Assembly: GCF_004331675.1 (NCBI RefSeq)
Contig: NZ_SJSN01000011.1
Span: 142,473 to 206,472, forward strand
Origin: Pedobacter frigidisoli
Lineage (GTDB): Bacteria > Bacteroidota > Bacteroidia > Sphingobacteriales > Sphingobacteriaceae
Length of the DNA: 64,000 nt
Direction: 5' to 3'
Positions 9,728 through 18,651 of this stretch are shown here, in pieces (the stretch's first letter is position 1; each line of letters starts with the position of its first letter). Position numbers and translations under genes: made by a program. The notes beneath the pieces are model-generated. The model was not told the DNA's origin and did not search any database. It saw only the letters and a list, made by a program, of their open reading frames with translations.

Positions 9728-10675
9728 ATGGGAACACTGGTAGATTTAGGAATAAAGGGGTATAGAAGTTACGGCATACATTTACGTGAAAAATATAACG
9801 GACAACGTGTATTTAAGGTAATTGTAGATGGCGGTTTTACTTGCCCAAACCGTGATGGAAGCAAGGGCTTCGGCGGTTGTACTTATTGCAACGTAGATTC
9901 GTTTACACCAGAGCCTTCCCGTAAATTACCTACCATAAAAGAACAGTTAGAAGAGGGAATTAAACGAGCTAGAACCAGTTATCGTGCAGATAAGTTCATT
10001 GTTTATTTTCAACCAAATACCAATACTTACGCTCCAGTTCATTATTTAAAAATGATGTATGATGAAGCTTTATCCGTAAATACGGAAGATATAGTAGGGT
10101 TTTCAGTGGGTACTCGTCCTGATTGTATTGATGCCGAGAAAGTTGCTTTATTAGAAAGTTATGCAGATCGGTTTGATGTGGATTTGGAAATGGGCATGGA
10201 GTCTATCTATGATGAAACCCTCAATCAGATTAATAGAGGCTGTAGCCACGGAGAGTTTGTGGCAGCCGTTGAACTTTTAAAAAACAGCAAATTGGATTTA
10301 TGTGTGCACACCATTTTTGGTTTTCCTTGGGAGACCAAAGAAATGATGTTGGGTTACATTCACGAAATCAACCGCTTCCCTCAAATTAAGTTTGTTAAAT
10401 TTCATCATCTACATATCGTTGAGGGTTCTATAATGGGCTCGAAATATAAAAAGGAGCCGTTTAAGTTATTTAGCTTAGCAGAATATACTGATCTACTTTG
10501 CGAATTGATCCCACTCTTACGTCCGGATATTGTAATTCAAAGACTTTTCGGTATTTCAGACTGGGATTTGCTGATTGCGCCAAATTGGGGGTTAAATAAA
10601 TCGGCAATTCAAACATATATTGATAAAGAAATCGAAAAAAGAGGCGTTGTTCAGGGTTCGCTGTATTTGTTGTAA
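9728..10675 (+). CDS. TIGR01212/YhcC-type radical SAM protein
   Basis: This 315-residue radical SAM enzyme of the YhcC family binds a 4Fe-4S cluster through C39, C51 and C54 in CPNRDGSKGFGGCTYC, the family version of the radical SAM motif with wide first spacing. QPNTNTYAP and the VGTRPDCID and LEMGMES segments are further family hallmarks. The reaction is not established to my knowledge. The ATG at 9728 is chosen because the promoter element overlaps an upstream TTG. It is monocistronic with a strong terminator. Confidence 0.88.
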   Translation: MGTLVDLGIKGYRSYGIHLREKYNGQRVFKVIVDGGFTCPNRDGSKGFGGCTYCNVDSFTPEPSRKLPTIKEQLEEGIKRARTSYRADKFIVYFQPNTNTYAPVHYLKMMYDEALSVNTEDIVGFSVGTRPDCIDAEKVALLESYADRFDVDLEMGMESIYDETLNQINRGCSHGEFVAAVELLKNSKLDLCVHTIFGFPWETKEMMLGYIHEINRFPQIKFVKFHHLHIVEGSIMGSKYKKEPFKLFSLAEYTDLLCELIPLLRPDIVIQRLFGISDWDLLIAPNWGLNKSAIQTYIDKEIEKRGVVQGSLYLL

Positions 10676-10703
10676 AATTTCTATTTTTTAGAATAAAAAT
10701 TAT

Positions 10704-10736
10704 AAAACCAACGAAAACTTCGTTGGTTTTTCTTTT
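10704..10736 (+). terminator. rho-independent terminator of the YhcC-like gene
   Basis: A perfect 12-bp stem (AAAACCAACGAA with its complement) closes on a 3-nt loop and is followed by TTCTTTT. It starts 29 nt after the stop codon. Confidence 0.85.
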
Positions 10737-11020
10737 GTGACATTTTTTTTTAGTCAATTTTTTATAAATTATAGGTAAAATGATATAATTGATATAAAAA
10801 CTGTGATTTTGAGTTTATTAAAAACCCCTCTGTAATTCCCTATATTTTTTTGTTATTTTTATTTTTAAAGGTTTTTTTTGAGTTGTTTTACAAAAATTGG
10901 TTGTTTTTGTTAGAATATTTCTATTCAATGGTGTAAAAACTACAATATGTCGTATTTTTATAAAAATTATTCTCAGATAAATCAACTATTTAACCATACA
11001 AACAAATTAAACTAAAAACT
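10737..11020. other. AT-rich leader region upstream of the ammonium transporter
   Basis: This stretch is extremely AT-rich with many T-runs and no coding signal. TATTTTTA at 10953-10960 is a one-mismatch -7 element for the transporter gene. No sigma-54-type site is seen. Confidence 0.35.
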
Positions 11021-12409
11021 ATGAGTAAATTCTCCTTTAAACAGTTTGCGCCCTTTGCAGTTTTAATGATTCTCGCAATTTGCGCTCTATTTATTCCACT
11101 TCTACCAAATTTTGATGAAGGTAAATACAGTGCACCTGATATTGCTTTCGTATTAATCTCTGCTGCCTTGGTGTTTTTAATGACTCCAGGTTTGGCATTT
11201 TTCTATGGCGGGATGGTTCATCGCAAAAACGTATTATCTACCATGATTAAAAGTGTTGTAGCTGCGGGCGTAATTACTGTACTTTGGACAGTAGTAGGTT
11301 TCAGTTTGGCATTTGGGGATTCGATAGGTGGGTTTATTGGAGATCCAAGAACTTATTTGTTTTTTCAAGGTGTAAATTCAGGGCCAGCATGGGGAACTAT
11401 TCCTTTATCATTGTTTGCTGTGTTCCAATTAATGTTCGCCATTATTACTCCAGGATTAGTTGTTGGAGCTGTAGCAGAACGTATTAAATTTACTTCTTAC
11501 ATTTTGTTTATCGTATTATTTGCATTATTTGTTTACTCTCCTTTAGCACATTGGACATGGTCTGCTGGTGGTTTCTTATTGAAAATGGGTGTACTAGATT
11601 TTGCTGGTGGTACAGTTGTACACATCTCTGCTGGTATGGCTGCCTTAGCTGGTGCATTGGTATTGAAACGTAGAAAATCTCACTTGGAGCATAAAGAAGT
11701 TCCACCTGCAAATATTCCTTACGTATTAATTGGTACTGGTTTATTATGGTTCGGTTGGTTCGGTTTTAACGCAGGTTCTGCATTAGGTGCAAACGCATTA
11801 GCTGTTTCTGCATTTATTACCACCAATACTGCCGCTGGTGCTGCTGGTTTATCTTGGATGTTCTTTGACGTTGCAAGGGGTAAAAAACCATCTGTATTAG
11901 GTTTCTGTATTGGTGCCGTAGTTGGTTTAGTTGCCATTACGCCTGGCGCTGGTTTCGTGAGTATTCCATCGAGTATATTTATTGGTGCTATTGCCGCAGT
12001 AGTTTCTAACCTTGTAGTTTCATGGAAACAAAAAACTAGTTTAGATGATACTTTAGATGTATTTCCTTGCCATGGTGTTGGAGGTATTGTAGGTATGATC
12101 TTAACAGGTGTTTTTGCTACTAAAACTGTAAATAGCTTAGGTGCTGATGGTTTATTCTATGGCAACGCAGAGTTTTTCTTTACTCAATTAAAAGGTGCTG
12201 CAATTGTAGTGGTATTCAGTTTTGTGGTATCATTTATCATCTTCAAGTTCATTAATTTAATTCAACCAATTCGCGTATCAGAAGAAGAGGAAGAAATGGG
12301 TCTTGATGAATCACAACACAACGAAAAATACTCTCAAGGTACATTGTTGGTAGAAGACAAAGCAATATATGTAGAGAAAAACAGTCCACTTACGGAAACA
12401 ATATCTTAA
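11021..12409 (+). CDS. amt: ammonium transporter (Amt/MEP/Rh family)
   Basis: The 462-residue inner-membrane protein is an Amt channel-type transporter that takes up ammonium. The twin pore histidines are present (H201 in DFAGGTVVHISAG and H351 in FPCHGVGG), and D193 corresponds to the conserved recruitment-site Asp. An N-terminal hydrophobic segment precedes the usual eleven helices, like the cleaved signal of E. coli AmtB. The cytoplasmic C-terminus is extended and acidic (EEEEEMGLDES) and lacks an obvious GlnK contact motif. No glnK/PII gene is adjacent, which is unusual; a barrel gene follows after 39 bp instead. Confidence 0.95.
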   Translation: MSKFSFKQFAPFAVLMILAICALFIPLLPNFDEGKYSAPDIAFVLISAALVFLMTPGLAFFYGGMVHRKNVLSTMIKSVVAAGVITVLWTVVGFSLAFGDSIGGFIGDPRTYLFFQGVNSGPAWGTIPLSLFAVFQLMFAIITPGLVVGAVAERIKFTSYILFIVLFALFVYSPLAHWTWSAGGFLLKMGVLDFAGGTVVHISAGMAALAGALVLKRRKSHLEHKEVPPANIPYVLIGTGLLWFGWFGFNAGSALGANALAVSAFITTNTAAGAAGLSWMFFDVARGKKPSVLGFCIGAVVGLVAITPGAGFVSIPSSIFIGAIAAVVSNLVVSWKQKTSLDDTLDVFPCHGVGGIVGMILTGVFATKTVNSLGADGLFYGNAEFFFTQLKGAAIVVVFSFVVSFIIFKFINLIQPIRVSEEEEEMGLDESQHNEKYSQGTLLVEDKAIYVEKNSPLTETIS

Positions 12410-12448
12410 AGATTTTAATCAAATATCTAAACCCCAATAAGCTCAAAC

Positions 12449-13465
12449 ATGAAGAAATTTTTAACCGCCATTTTCGCAATGGCAAGCACTACGTGTGCCC
12501 TCGCACAGGAAACGACAACCTCTCCACTTGAAATTTCAGGATCGGTTGATACCTATTTTAAGTACGATTTTGCAAAACAACCCAACATTACTACATCTTT
12601 CGCTTCAGATCATAATTCCATTTCTTTGGGAATGATAGATTTGGTTTTGAAAAAGAAAACTGGTAAGGCATCATTTGTTGGAGAACTTTCTTTTGGTCCA
12701 AGAGGCCAAACTCAATCTATTCCCGATGCTGCAAGTGGAGGTTCATCTTTTCACATTCAAAACCTTTATGTAAACTATGAATTTACAGATCAGTTTTCAA
12801 TGACAGCTGGTTATATGGGAACCTTTATCGGTTATGAAGTAATTTCACCAGTAGGAAACTTTAACTATTCAACTTCTTACTTATTCACTAACGGCCCTTT
12901 CCAAAATGCGGGTATTAAGGCTACTTATAAATTCAGTGATAAAGTGAGCTTAATGGCTGGTTTATTCAACGATTGGAATGTTTATTCTGCTACAAGAGGT
13001 GTTTCTGCTGTTGGTGGCCAGTTAATGGTAGCGCCGGTTGAAGGTTGGACAGCTTACCTAAATGTATTATCTGGCGCTGGTGGCGGCGGTTATGGTACTA
13101 TTGAAGATTTAACTACCTCTTACCAAATTACAGAGAAATTTAAATTGGGCTTAAATGCTGCAAATTACGATGTAGATAATGATGGTGGCGGTTATTCTGG
13201 TGTAGCTTTATATCCTCAATATGCAGTTGCTGATGCGGTAACTTTAGGTTTAAGAGGTGAGTATTTTAAAACTAAAAATATTGGTGGTGCTGGTGCAACT
13301 AAATATACTGCAGTAACATTTACAGCTAACATTAAATCTGGTGGTTTAACTTTTATTCCTGAGATAAGAATGGATCACAATGGTGATAAACCATTTGTAA
13401 AAGAAAATTTAATGGCAGCACCAAATGCAGGTCAATTCTCTTTAGCAGCAGTTTACGCTTTTTAA
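12449..13465 (+). CDS. outer-membrane beta-barrel porin, OmpL/BBP2-like
   Basis: The product has 338 residues with a signal peptide (cut after ALAQ, about residue 20) and a beta-strand pattern ending in LAAVYAF, a typical barrel C-terminus. ISGSVDTYFKYDF at the mature N-terminus is characteristic of the putative beta-barrel porin-2 (OmpL-like) family. It starts 39 bp after amt with no terminator between, so the two are probably co-transcribed, suggesting a role in ammonium passage across the outer membrane. That functional link is inference. Confidence 0.82.
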   Translation: MKKFLTAIFAMASTTCALAQETTTSPLEISGSVDTYFKYDFAKQPNITTSFASDHNSISLGMIDLVLKKKTGKASFVGELSFGPRGQTQSIPDAASGGSSFHIQNLYVNYEFTDQFSMTAGYMGTFIGYEVISPVGNFNYSTSYLFTNGPFQNAGIKATYKFSDKVSLMAGLFNDWNVYSATRGVSAVGGQLMVAPVEGWTAYLNVLSGAGGGGYGTIEDLTTSYQITEKFKLGLNAANYDVDNDGGGYSGVALYPQYAVADAVTLGLRGEYFKTKNIGGAGATKYTAVTFTANIKSGGLTFIPEIRMDHNGDKPFVKENLMAAPNAGQFSLAAVYAF

Positions 13466-13486
13466 GGGAATATCCAATTTTTAATA

Positions 13487-13520
13487 AGGCCGCCCCAATG
13501 TGAAATTGGGACGGCTTTTT
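13487..13520 (+). terminator. terminator of the amt-porin operon
   Basis: An 11-bp stem with one mismatch (GCCGCCCCAAT paired with ATTGGGACGGC, loop of 4) is followed by TTTTTATT. It begins about 22 nt after the porin stop. Confidence 0.85.
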
Positions 13521-13559
13521 ATTAACTTTATTTTTAGCTTAGTACAATAATCCATTCAG

Positions 13560-14141
13560 ATGAAGTATACATTAATCTTATTCCTAGCTGTTTTTTCAAT
13601 AAAATTATCTGCTCAACAAAAGCAGTTTCCAAAAGACGACAACGGGAAATTTATTTATTATAAAGTGGTTGATTCACAAGTTCTAAGTAAAAAGATCCTG
13701 TTGGAAAGGGCAGTTAGTTTTATAAATGATGTTCAAAAAAAGAATCTGAAACAAGAAACTTTAACAGATACTTCCATCACTGCAAAAGGTAAACTCGTAA
13801 TTGATAAAACAATTTTAGTAGCCGGACACCCCAGTGGGGAAGTGAGCTACAATTTTGTATTCGAAGCCAGAGATGGGAAATACAGATTTTGGTTAACTGA
13901 TTTCGAATTTATCCCTTATAAACGCGATCGTTATGGCAATTTCGTGGCATCAACAAATATTGGTACACCGTTAGAAAAAACCGTAAGTAAGCTTAGCATT
14001 GGTGAATGGAAAGACATTCAATCGAGTGCCTATCTTAAGGCTATTAAATTTGGTGAGGAACTTAAAAAATATGTGGCGACGGAGAAAGTAAACAAGAAAA
14101 CTGCAAAAGCTCCTGAGACAATATCTACAAAAAAGTGGTAA
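13560..14141 (+). CDS. exported DUF4468-type protein
   Basis: The 193-residue protein has a Sec signal peptide (to about residue 18, KLSAQ) and a single globular domain of the DUF4468 type, a Bacteroidota family with a TBP-like fold and unknown function. Typical features are the N-terminal YYKVVDSQVLSK strand-helix, GKLVIDK, VSYNFVFEARDGKYRFWLTDFEFIPY and a basic C-terminal tail. It is probably periplasmic. It stands alone, converging on the SRPBCC gene with 30 bp between the stop codons and no clear terminator. Confidence 0.75.
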   Translation: MKYTLILFLAVFSIKLSAQQKQFPKDDNGKFIYYKVVDSQVLSKKILLERAVSFINDVQKKNLKQETLTDTSITAKGKLVIDKTILVAGHPSGEVSYNFVFEARDGKYRFWLTDFEFIPYKRDRYGNFVASTNIGTPLEKTVSKLSIGEWKDIQSSAYLKAIKFGEELKKYVATEKVNKKTAKAPETISTKKW

Positions 14142-14171
14142 CGATATTTGAGATTTATTGTTGGAATGAAG

Positions 14172-14639
14172 TTACATCTTTCCAAAAAGTTCTTGTACCT
14201 TTTTATATCTAAAATTAAAAATCTCATTAATTTTTTTCTTTAAGGTAATGGAATTTGCCATTTTACCAATAGGTCCGAAGCCGACAGCATAATGCAGGAT
14301 ATCATGCATAAGAACCCCGCCATCTATCTTTTTAAAATGGTGTTGGTGATGCCAAAATGCAAATGGACCAAAGCGTTGCTCATCAATGAAGTATTCCTTG
14401 TCTTTAACATGGGTAATTTCGGTCATCCAATCTAGCTTTATTCCCAAAAGGGGAGAAACTTTATAGGTGATAATTAATCCTGGATACATTTTTATCTTAT
14501 CCATTCCAGGTGAGGTTACATCAAAAGTCATGTCTTTTGGTGTAATTTCAGTTAGGTTTAATGGAGAGGAAAAAAAATCCCATGCGGTATCTAAATCAAC
14601 AGGGATTTCTTGGTTAAATTCTATTCTATAGGTTTTCAA
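14172..14639 (-). CDS. SRPBCC-fold ligand-binding protein
   Basis: This 155-residue cytoplasmic protein resembles the SRPBCC (START/Bet v1) superfamily: an N-terminal beta-strand, the helix VDLDTAWDFFSSPLNLTEITP, then a curved sheet and a long C-terminal helix. DEQRFGPFAFWHHQHHFKKIDGG is the segment typical of the CDP-paratose-epimerase-neighbour subgroup. The ligand is unknown. It starts 33 nt after the TlpA-like gene on the same strand and may share its transcript. Confidence 0.75.
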   Translation of the reverse strand: MKTYRIEFNQEIPVDLDTAWDFFSSPLNLTEITPKDMTFDVTSPGMDKIKMYPGLIITYKVSPLLGIKLDWMTEITHVKDKEYFIDEQRFGPFAFWHHQHHFKKIDGGVLMHDILHYAVGFGPIGKMANSITLKKKINEIFNFRYKKVQELFGKM

Positions 14640-14671
14640 AATATTGCTTTATTGAGTTAACAGCAATACTG

Positions 14672-15202
14672 CTATTTTGTTGCAGAAATCGATTTTAATT
14701 TAGTGTCTATCAATTTTACAAGTGCCTTGAACTCTTTATCCTCATAGCCGATGGATTGATAAATGATTTTGCCATTTTCATCAATCAGAATATTTCTAGG
14801 AATGGATTGTTTTGCAAACTTGCTAAAAATATTTCTATCCAAATCTGGAAGTATAGGAAAAGTAAATTCTTTTTTTGATTTGTATGGTGTTAATTTATCC
14901 CAACCTTCTTCCCTTCCAAATACAAAGAACGCGAAATTTTTATCAGCCTTATGTTTATCCCAAATCTCTTTTTGAGCCAATGGAAGTTCTGTATTGCAAG
15001 GAGGGCACCAAGTTGCAAATAGATTGATCAGTATCAGCTTTCCTTTATAATCGGAAATATTAACGGTTTTTCCTTTTTCAATCTCAAAACTGAAAGCAGG
15101 CGCATTGTCGCCAATTTTAGTGTTGGTGCCTTCATCTTCGTTTTGTGCGAAAGCGGTAATACAGAATAGCGAGATAATAAGGGAAAGGAATATCTTTTTC
15201 AT
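14672..15202 (-). CDS. TlpA-like thioredoxin-fold protein
   Basis: The 176-residue product has a signal peptide (to about residue 20, AFAQ) and a thioredoxin-fold AhpC/TSA-TlpA domain with the redox motif WCPPC (C66 and C69). KGKLILINLFATWCPPC and SIPRNILIDENGKI (with the cis-Pro loop) are diagnostic. Such periplasmic proteins reduce disulfides, for instance in cytochrome c or copper-site maturation; no such genes are nearby. Start choice is supported by a good promoter. Confidence 0.9.
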   Translation of the reverse strand: MKKIFLSLIISLFCITAFAQNEDEGTNTKIGDNAPAFSFEIEKGKTVNISDYKGKLILINLFATWCPPCNTELPLAQKEIWDKHKADKNFAFFVFGREEGWDKLTPYKSKKEFTFPILPDLDRNIFSKFAKQSIPRNILIDENGKIIYQSIGYEDKEFKALVKLIDTKLKSISATK

Positions 15203-15219
15203 AAATAGGGATTATATGT

Positions 15220-15250
15220 TAAAGATACTCCTAAATAATTTCTTTTCAAA
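15220..15250 (-). promoter_or_regulatory. promoter of the TlpA-like gene
   Basis: On the minus strand TTTG (15250-15247), a 19-nt spacer and TATCTTTA (15227-15220) match the consensus with one mismatch at the last base. It predicts a leader of about 13 nt. Confidence 0.6.
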
Positions 15251-15251
15251 T

Positions 15252-15725
15252 CTAGTGCACCATTTTATCGGCGCAGGTAGAGCTTGCAAATGCTTCGGGT
15301 TTAGCCTTGAAAATAAAACCCATGCTTAGGATGTAACCCATTGCATCGTTCAAAGCCTTGTTCGATTTGAATGATGGATTGGTGTTAATATCTGCATGAA
15401 CTTCCAGCGCAACATCGTAAATGTCGAGCAAATCGCAAATGGAATAGGCCGTTTCAATAGATTTTTGTACTTCCATTAACATGCGCTCCTTAATACTTAC
15501 TTGTTGTGAGCTTTTCTCTTGGTGGATGTACATAAAGCCCCCATGATGCTCTCTTACTAATACAATTACGGTTGCAAAATCTGTAAGCGTACCTTTAACT
15601 TGAGAATCGGTTCCGATACAGACTTTTAATTTAAAGCCGTTTTCAGTTTCCCTAATAATAGCTTTTTCAACTTCTTCTAGGATGGAAGATTGGATAACTT
15701 CACCACTAAATTTTTTCCATGTCAT
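15252..15725 (-). CDS. YkuK-like ribonuclease H fold protein (DUF458)
   Basis: The 157-residue protein fits the DUF458/YkuK family, predicted to have an RNase H-like fold. A conserved acidic residue lies in IGTDSQ (D40), followed by the second strand FATVIVLVREH and an acidic strand LEVHADIN; KSNKALNDAMGYILSMGF is the family helix. Nuclease activity is predicted from fold only. The C-terminus (ASSTCADKMVH) fits the family. It reads away from the small gene at 15935 and no consensus promoter is obvious. Confidence 0.85.
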   Translation of the reverse strand: MTWKKFSGEVIQSSILEEVEKAIIRETENGFKLKVCIGTDSQVKGTLTDFATVIVLVREHHGGFMYIHQEKSSQQVSIKERMLMEVQKSIETAYSICDLLDIYDVALEVHADINTNPSFKSNKALNDAMGYILSMGFIFKAKPEAFASSTCADKMVH

Positions 15726-15934
15726 ACATTGTGTTTTTTGAGGTTAACAAATGGTAATCAGGTTTTTATAAAAATAGGAGCAATAAATTAAATGTGTGTT
15801 AAGTTTAGATTGTTTATTTGCTAACAAATATTTAGTTATCAACAAGTTAGTTCTTTTAGTTGATCTTGCCTCTAAATTTTTTGAAACAAATAATTTTACC
15901 TGTCGTTACTATTGTATAATTAACTAAAATAAAT

Positions 15935-16159
15935 ATGATGATGAGCACAGAATTAATTCAAGAATTTCAGTTATTACAAAACAGTAGGGCTAATAAATTT
16001 GCAGATGATATGGCTGATAGAATTTCATCTTCAGTAGATGCCGTTCATGAAATTGTATCTTCATCACTATCCAAAAGAGGAAGTATGCTAATTGCCCTAG
16101 ATAGCCGATTAAATTTTAAAATTTTTAGAAATTTAAAGCGACGTTTTTTCAAACAGTAA
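15935..16159 (+). CDS. small hypothetical protein
   Basis: This 74-residue reading frame starts with three consecutive ATGs and encodes a helix-rich protein with a basic C-terminus (FRNLKRRFFKQ). No family is recognised. Support is limited to length, ordinary codon use and position between two genes with free space on both sides. It may be a short membrane-associated or nucleic-acid-binding peptide, or not a gene at all. The helicase promoter begins shortly after it. Confidence 0.45.
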   Translation: MMMSTELIQEFQLLQNSRANKFADDMADRISSSVDAVHEIVSSSLSKRGSMLIALDSRLNFKIFRNLKRRFFKQ

Positions 16160-16192
16160 AAACTCGTAGTTTTTAGCCATAATAGAAATGAT

Positions 16193-16200
16193 TACCTTTG
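16193..16200 (+). promoter_or_regulatory. -7 promoter element of the RNA helicase gene
   Basis: TACCTTTG matches TAnnTTTG and ends 7 nt before the ATG at 16208, so the transcript has almost no leader. The -33 region is TTTT rather than TTTG. Confidence 0.55.
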
Positions 16201-16207
16201 TGGCAGA

Positions 16208-17512
16208 ATGATAGAAAATGCCTTAAAACGATTGAAGATTACTGCATTAAATGAGATGCAGGAATCTTCAGTTAAAGCTGCAAAAGCAGATCGCGATGTT
16301 TTGTTGATTGCTCCAACTGGATCAGGAAAAACATTGGCCTTTTTACTACCCGTAATTTCCAATTTAAAACCCGATGTTAAAGGTGTTCAGACTTTAATTT
16401 TAGTTCCATCAAGAGAATTAGCCTTACAGATTGAACAAGTTTTTAAACAAATGGGCACACCATTTAAGGCAAATTGTTGCTATGGTGGCCATGCGGTAAG
16501 AATCGAGAAAAACAACCTTGCGCATCCACCATCGGTTTTAATCGGAACCCCAGGAAGAATAGCTTATCATTTAGAGCGTCATAATTTTGATGAATCTTTT
16601 ATTGAAACACTTGTTTTAGATGAGTTTGATAAAGCTTTGGAATTCGGTTTTGAGGCGGATATGAGTTATGTCATTGGCTCTTTACTTTCATTAAAGCAAA
16701 GAATTCTTACATCGGCGACCAAAATGGAAGAAATTCCAGCCTTTGTAAAACTGAATAAACCCGCTGAGGTAGATTTTTCTAGAAACATTGAAATTAAGCC
16801 CGATCTAAAGCTTAAAAAAGTGATGGCTCCTGCAGCCGATAAATTGGAGGTTTTATTTAAGTTGCTAAGTAAAATTGGCAGTAAGAATACCTTGGTTTTT
16901 TGTAATCATCGCGAAACTGTAGATCGAATTAGTGATCTTTTATTCGAACATGGTTTAGGTCACGATGTTTTTCATGGCGGTATGGAACAGTTCGATCGGG
17001 AGAAAGCGCTCTTGAAATTTAGAAATGGAAGCCATAAAATTTTGGTTACTACCGATTTAGCTGCTCGCGGATTGGATATTCCAGAGGTTGAATACATCGT
17101 TCATTATCAACTTCCATACACAGAAGATGCCTACATTCACCGCAATGGCAGAACAGCCAGAATGAATGCAAAAGGAACCGCGTATGCCATTTTAACTCCT
17201 GAAGAAAATTATAAATACTTGCCAGAAAATATTGAGGAAGAAATTTTATCGGATAAATATAAGCTGCCCGAAGCAAGTGATTGGGTAACTTTATACCTGG
17301 CGCATGGTAAAAAAGATAAAATTAATAAGATTGATATTGTTGGTCTATTTTTGCAAAAAGGTGGCTTACTTAAAGATGATTTAGGCTTAATTGAAGTTAA
17401 AGATACCACAAGTTACATCGCTGTTAAACGCAATAAGGTAGATAAGCTACTCAAAATTTTAAGCGGTGAAAAAATTAAAGGAAAAAAATTAAAGTTAGAA
17501 ATAGCGAGTTAG
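16208..17512 (+). CDS. DbpA-type DEAD-box RNA helicase
   Basis: The 434-residue protein has both RecA domains of a DEAD-box helicase and a C-terminal DbpA RNA-binding domain. Motif I is APTGSGKT (35-42), motif II is DEFD (138-141) instead of DEAD, motif III is SAT, and motif VI is HRNGRTAR. The C-terminal segment GKKDKINKIDIVG is the DbpA RNA-recognition-type signature that in E. coli binds hairpin 92 of 23S rRNA. A role in large-subunit assembly is therefore likely. The N-terminal Q-motif is short. The gene is probably the first of a group with the two genes downstream. Confidence 0.9.
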   Translation: MIENALKRLKITALNEMQESSVKAAKADRDVLLIAPTGSGKTLAFLLPVISNLKPDVKGVQTLILVPSRELALQIEQVFKQMGTPFKANCCYGGHAVRIEKNNLAHPPSVLIGTPGRIAYHLERHNFDESFIETLVLDEFDKALEFGFEADMSYVIGSLLSLKQRILTSATKMEEIPAFVKLNKPAEVDFSRNIEIKPDLKLKKVMAPAADKLEVLFKLLSKIGSKNTLVFCNHRETVDRISDLLFEHGLGHDVFHGGMEQFDREKALLKFRNGSHKILVTTDLAARGLDIPEVEYIVHYQLPYTEDAYIHRNGRTARMNAKGTAYAILTPEENYKYLPENIEEEILSDKYKLPEASDWVTLYLAHGKKDKINKIDIVGLFLQKGGLLKDDLGLIEVKDTTSYIAVKRNKVDKLLKILSGEKIKGKKLKLEIAS

Positions 17513-17601
17513 TTTGGCGTTTGTCGTTTGGAAAATACGGAGTTAAAGGTAGGCTGAAAACCTTACTTTTACGCATCAATAAATCAAATCAATAATAAAA
17601 T

Positions 17602-17832
17602 ATGAGTAATAACGATATCTTAAAAAAGCTGAGAGTTGCCTTGTCACTAAGAACAGAAGATTTTATCACCATTTGCGATTTAGTTGGATTTAAGGTTACA
17701 AAAGCAGAATTGGGCGATATTTTTAGAAATGAAGACCATGAAAATTTTAAACCTTGTGGAGATCAGATTCTTCGCAATTTCTTGAATGGTTTAGTTATTT
17801 ATAAAAGAGGTCCGAGGGATGAGAAAAAATAA
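17602..17832 (+). CDS. DUF1456 (YehS-like) single-domain protein
   Basis: The 76-residue protein contains one copy of the DUF1456 domain: NNDILKKLRVALSLRTEDFI at the N-terminus, LGDIFRNEDHENFKPCGDQ and FLNGLVIYKRGPRDE. E. coli YehS has two tandem copies (about 156 residues), so this is a half-length form. Function is unknown. It lies 90 bp after the helicase and 27 bp before the SGNH hydrolase gene. Confidence 0.82.
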   Translation: MSNNDILKKLRVALSLRTEDFITICDLVGFKVTKAELGDIFRNEDHENFKPCGDQILRNFLNGLVIYKRGPRDEKK

Positions 17833-17859
17833 TTCTTGAAAAATTTAAGCCATTCCTAA

Positions 17860-18579
17860 ATGAAATTTAAGCTAATTCTATTATTCATTTTTATTTCAGC
17901 GGGCAGCCTTTTTGCTCAGCAACCTGATCCAGCTAAGAAAGAAAACTTTGCTGATGATTGGGCAGCTTTAACTAAGTATAAAAAAGAAAACGAGTTGTTA
18001 GGTTTGCCTAAAAGAGGAGAAAAAAGGATTGTTTTCTTAGGTAGTTCGATATTTGAATTTTGGAAACAAAAAGATCCAGATTTCTTTAAAGATAGACCCT
18101 ATATCGATAGGGGAATAAGTGGACAGATTTCGCCACAGCTGCTTATTCGTTTCAGACAAGATGTGATTAACCTTAAGCCGAAAGTGGTCATTATCCTTGC
18201 GGGAAGTAACGATATATCTGGAAACACAGGCCATGTTACTATCGAGAAAATCATGGATAATATAAAATCAATGGCTGAATTGGCCAGACTACACCACATT
18301 AAGGTTATCCTTTGTAAATATCTCCCGATTAATAAATATCCTTGGGTAGAAATCGTTGATCCTGCTGAAAAGATCATCGCTTTAAACAACGAGATCGAAG
18401 CTTATGCCAAGCAAAGAAACTTCACCATTCTCGATTATTGGACACCCTTGGTTGATGATGCCAAAGGCCAACGGAAAGATTTAACGGTAGATGGTGTTCA
18501 TCCCAACCTCGCAGGCTACAAAATAATGGAAGTGGTTACCGAAATGGCTATTAAAAAATCTTTAAGAAACGCCCATTAA
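17860..18579 (+). CDS. exported SGNH/GDSL-family hydrolase
   Basis: The 239-residue protein has a signal peptide (to about residue 19, SLFAQ) and an SGNH esterase/lipase domain. The catalytic Ser is in block I (FLGSSI, S63), block II Gly in RGISGQ, block III Asn in AGSNDI (N117), and block V in DGVHPN (D211, H214). Such enzymes act on acyl esters, often of carbohydrates. The spacing of blocks is regular and the protein looks intact and periplasmic. It follows DUF1456 by 27 bp, suggesting co-transcription. Confidence 0.9.
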   Translation: MKFKLILLFIFISAGSLFAQQPDPAKKENFADDWAALTKYKKENELLGLPKRGEKRIVFLGSSIFEFWKQKDPDFFKDRPYIDRGISGQISPQLLIRFRQDVINLKPKVVIILAGSNDISGNTGHVTIEKIMDNIKSMAELARLHHIKVILCKYLPINKYPWVEIVDPAEKIIALNNEIEAYAKQRNFTILDYWTPLVDDAKGQRKDLTVDGVHPNLAGYKIMEVVTEMAIKKSLRNAH

Positions 18580-18623
18580 TCATTCTCAAACCCCTCTACA
18601 GAGAAAGCATATCTTATGTAAAA

Positions 18624-18651
18624 TAAACTTTCAGTAATATTTGAAAGTTTA
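18624..18651. promoter_or_regulatory. palindromic operator, copy 1
   Basis: TAAACTTTCA (18624-18633), an 8-nt spacer and TGAAAGTTTA (18642-18651) form a perfect 10-bp inverted repeat. A second site of the same geometry lies 131 bp downstream. It looks like the binding site of a dimeric repressor; the protein is not identifiable here. Confidence 0.6.

Noticed and set aside
10900..11020. sigma-54 promoter for the ammonium transporter
   Set aside because: No GG-N10-GC core was found in the region.
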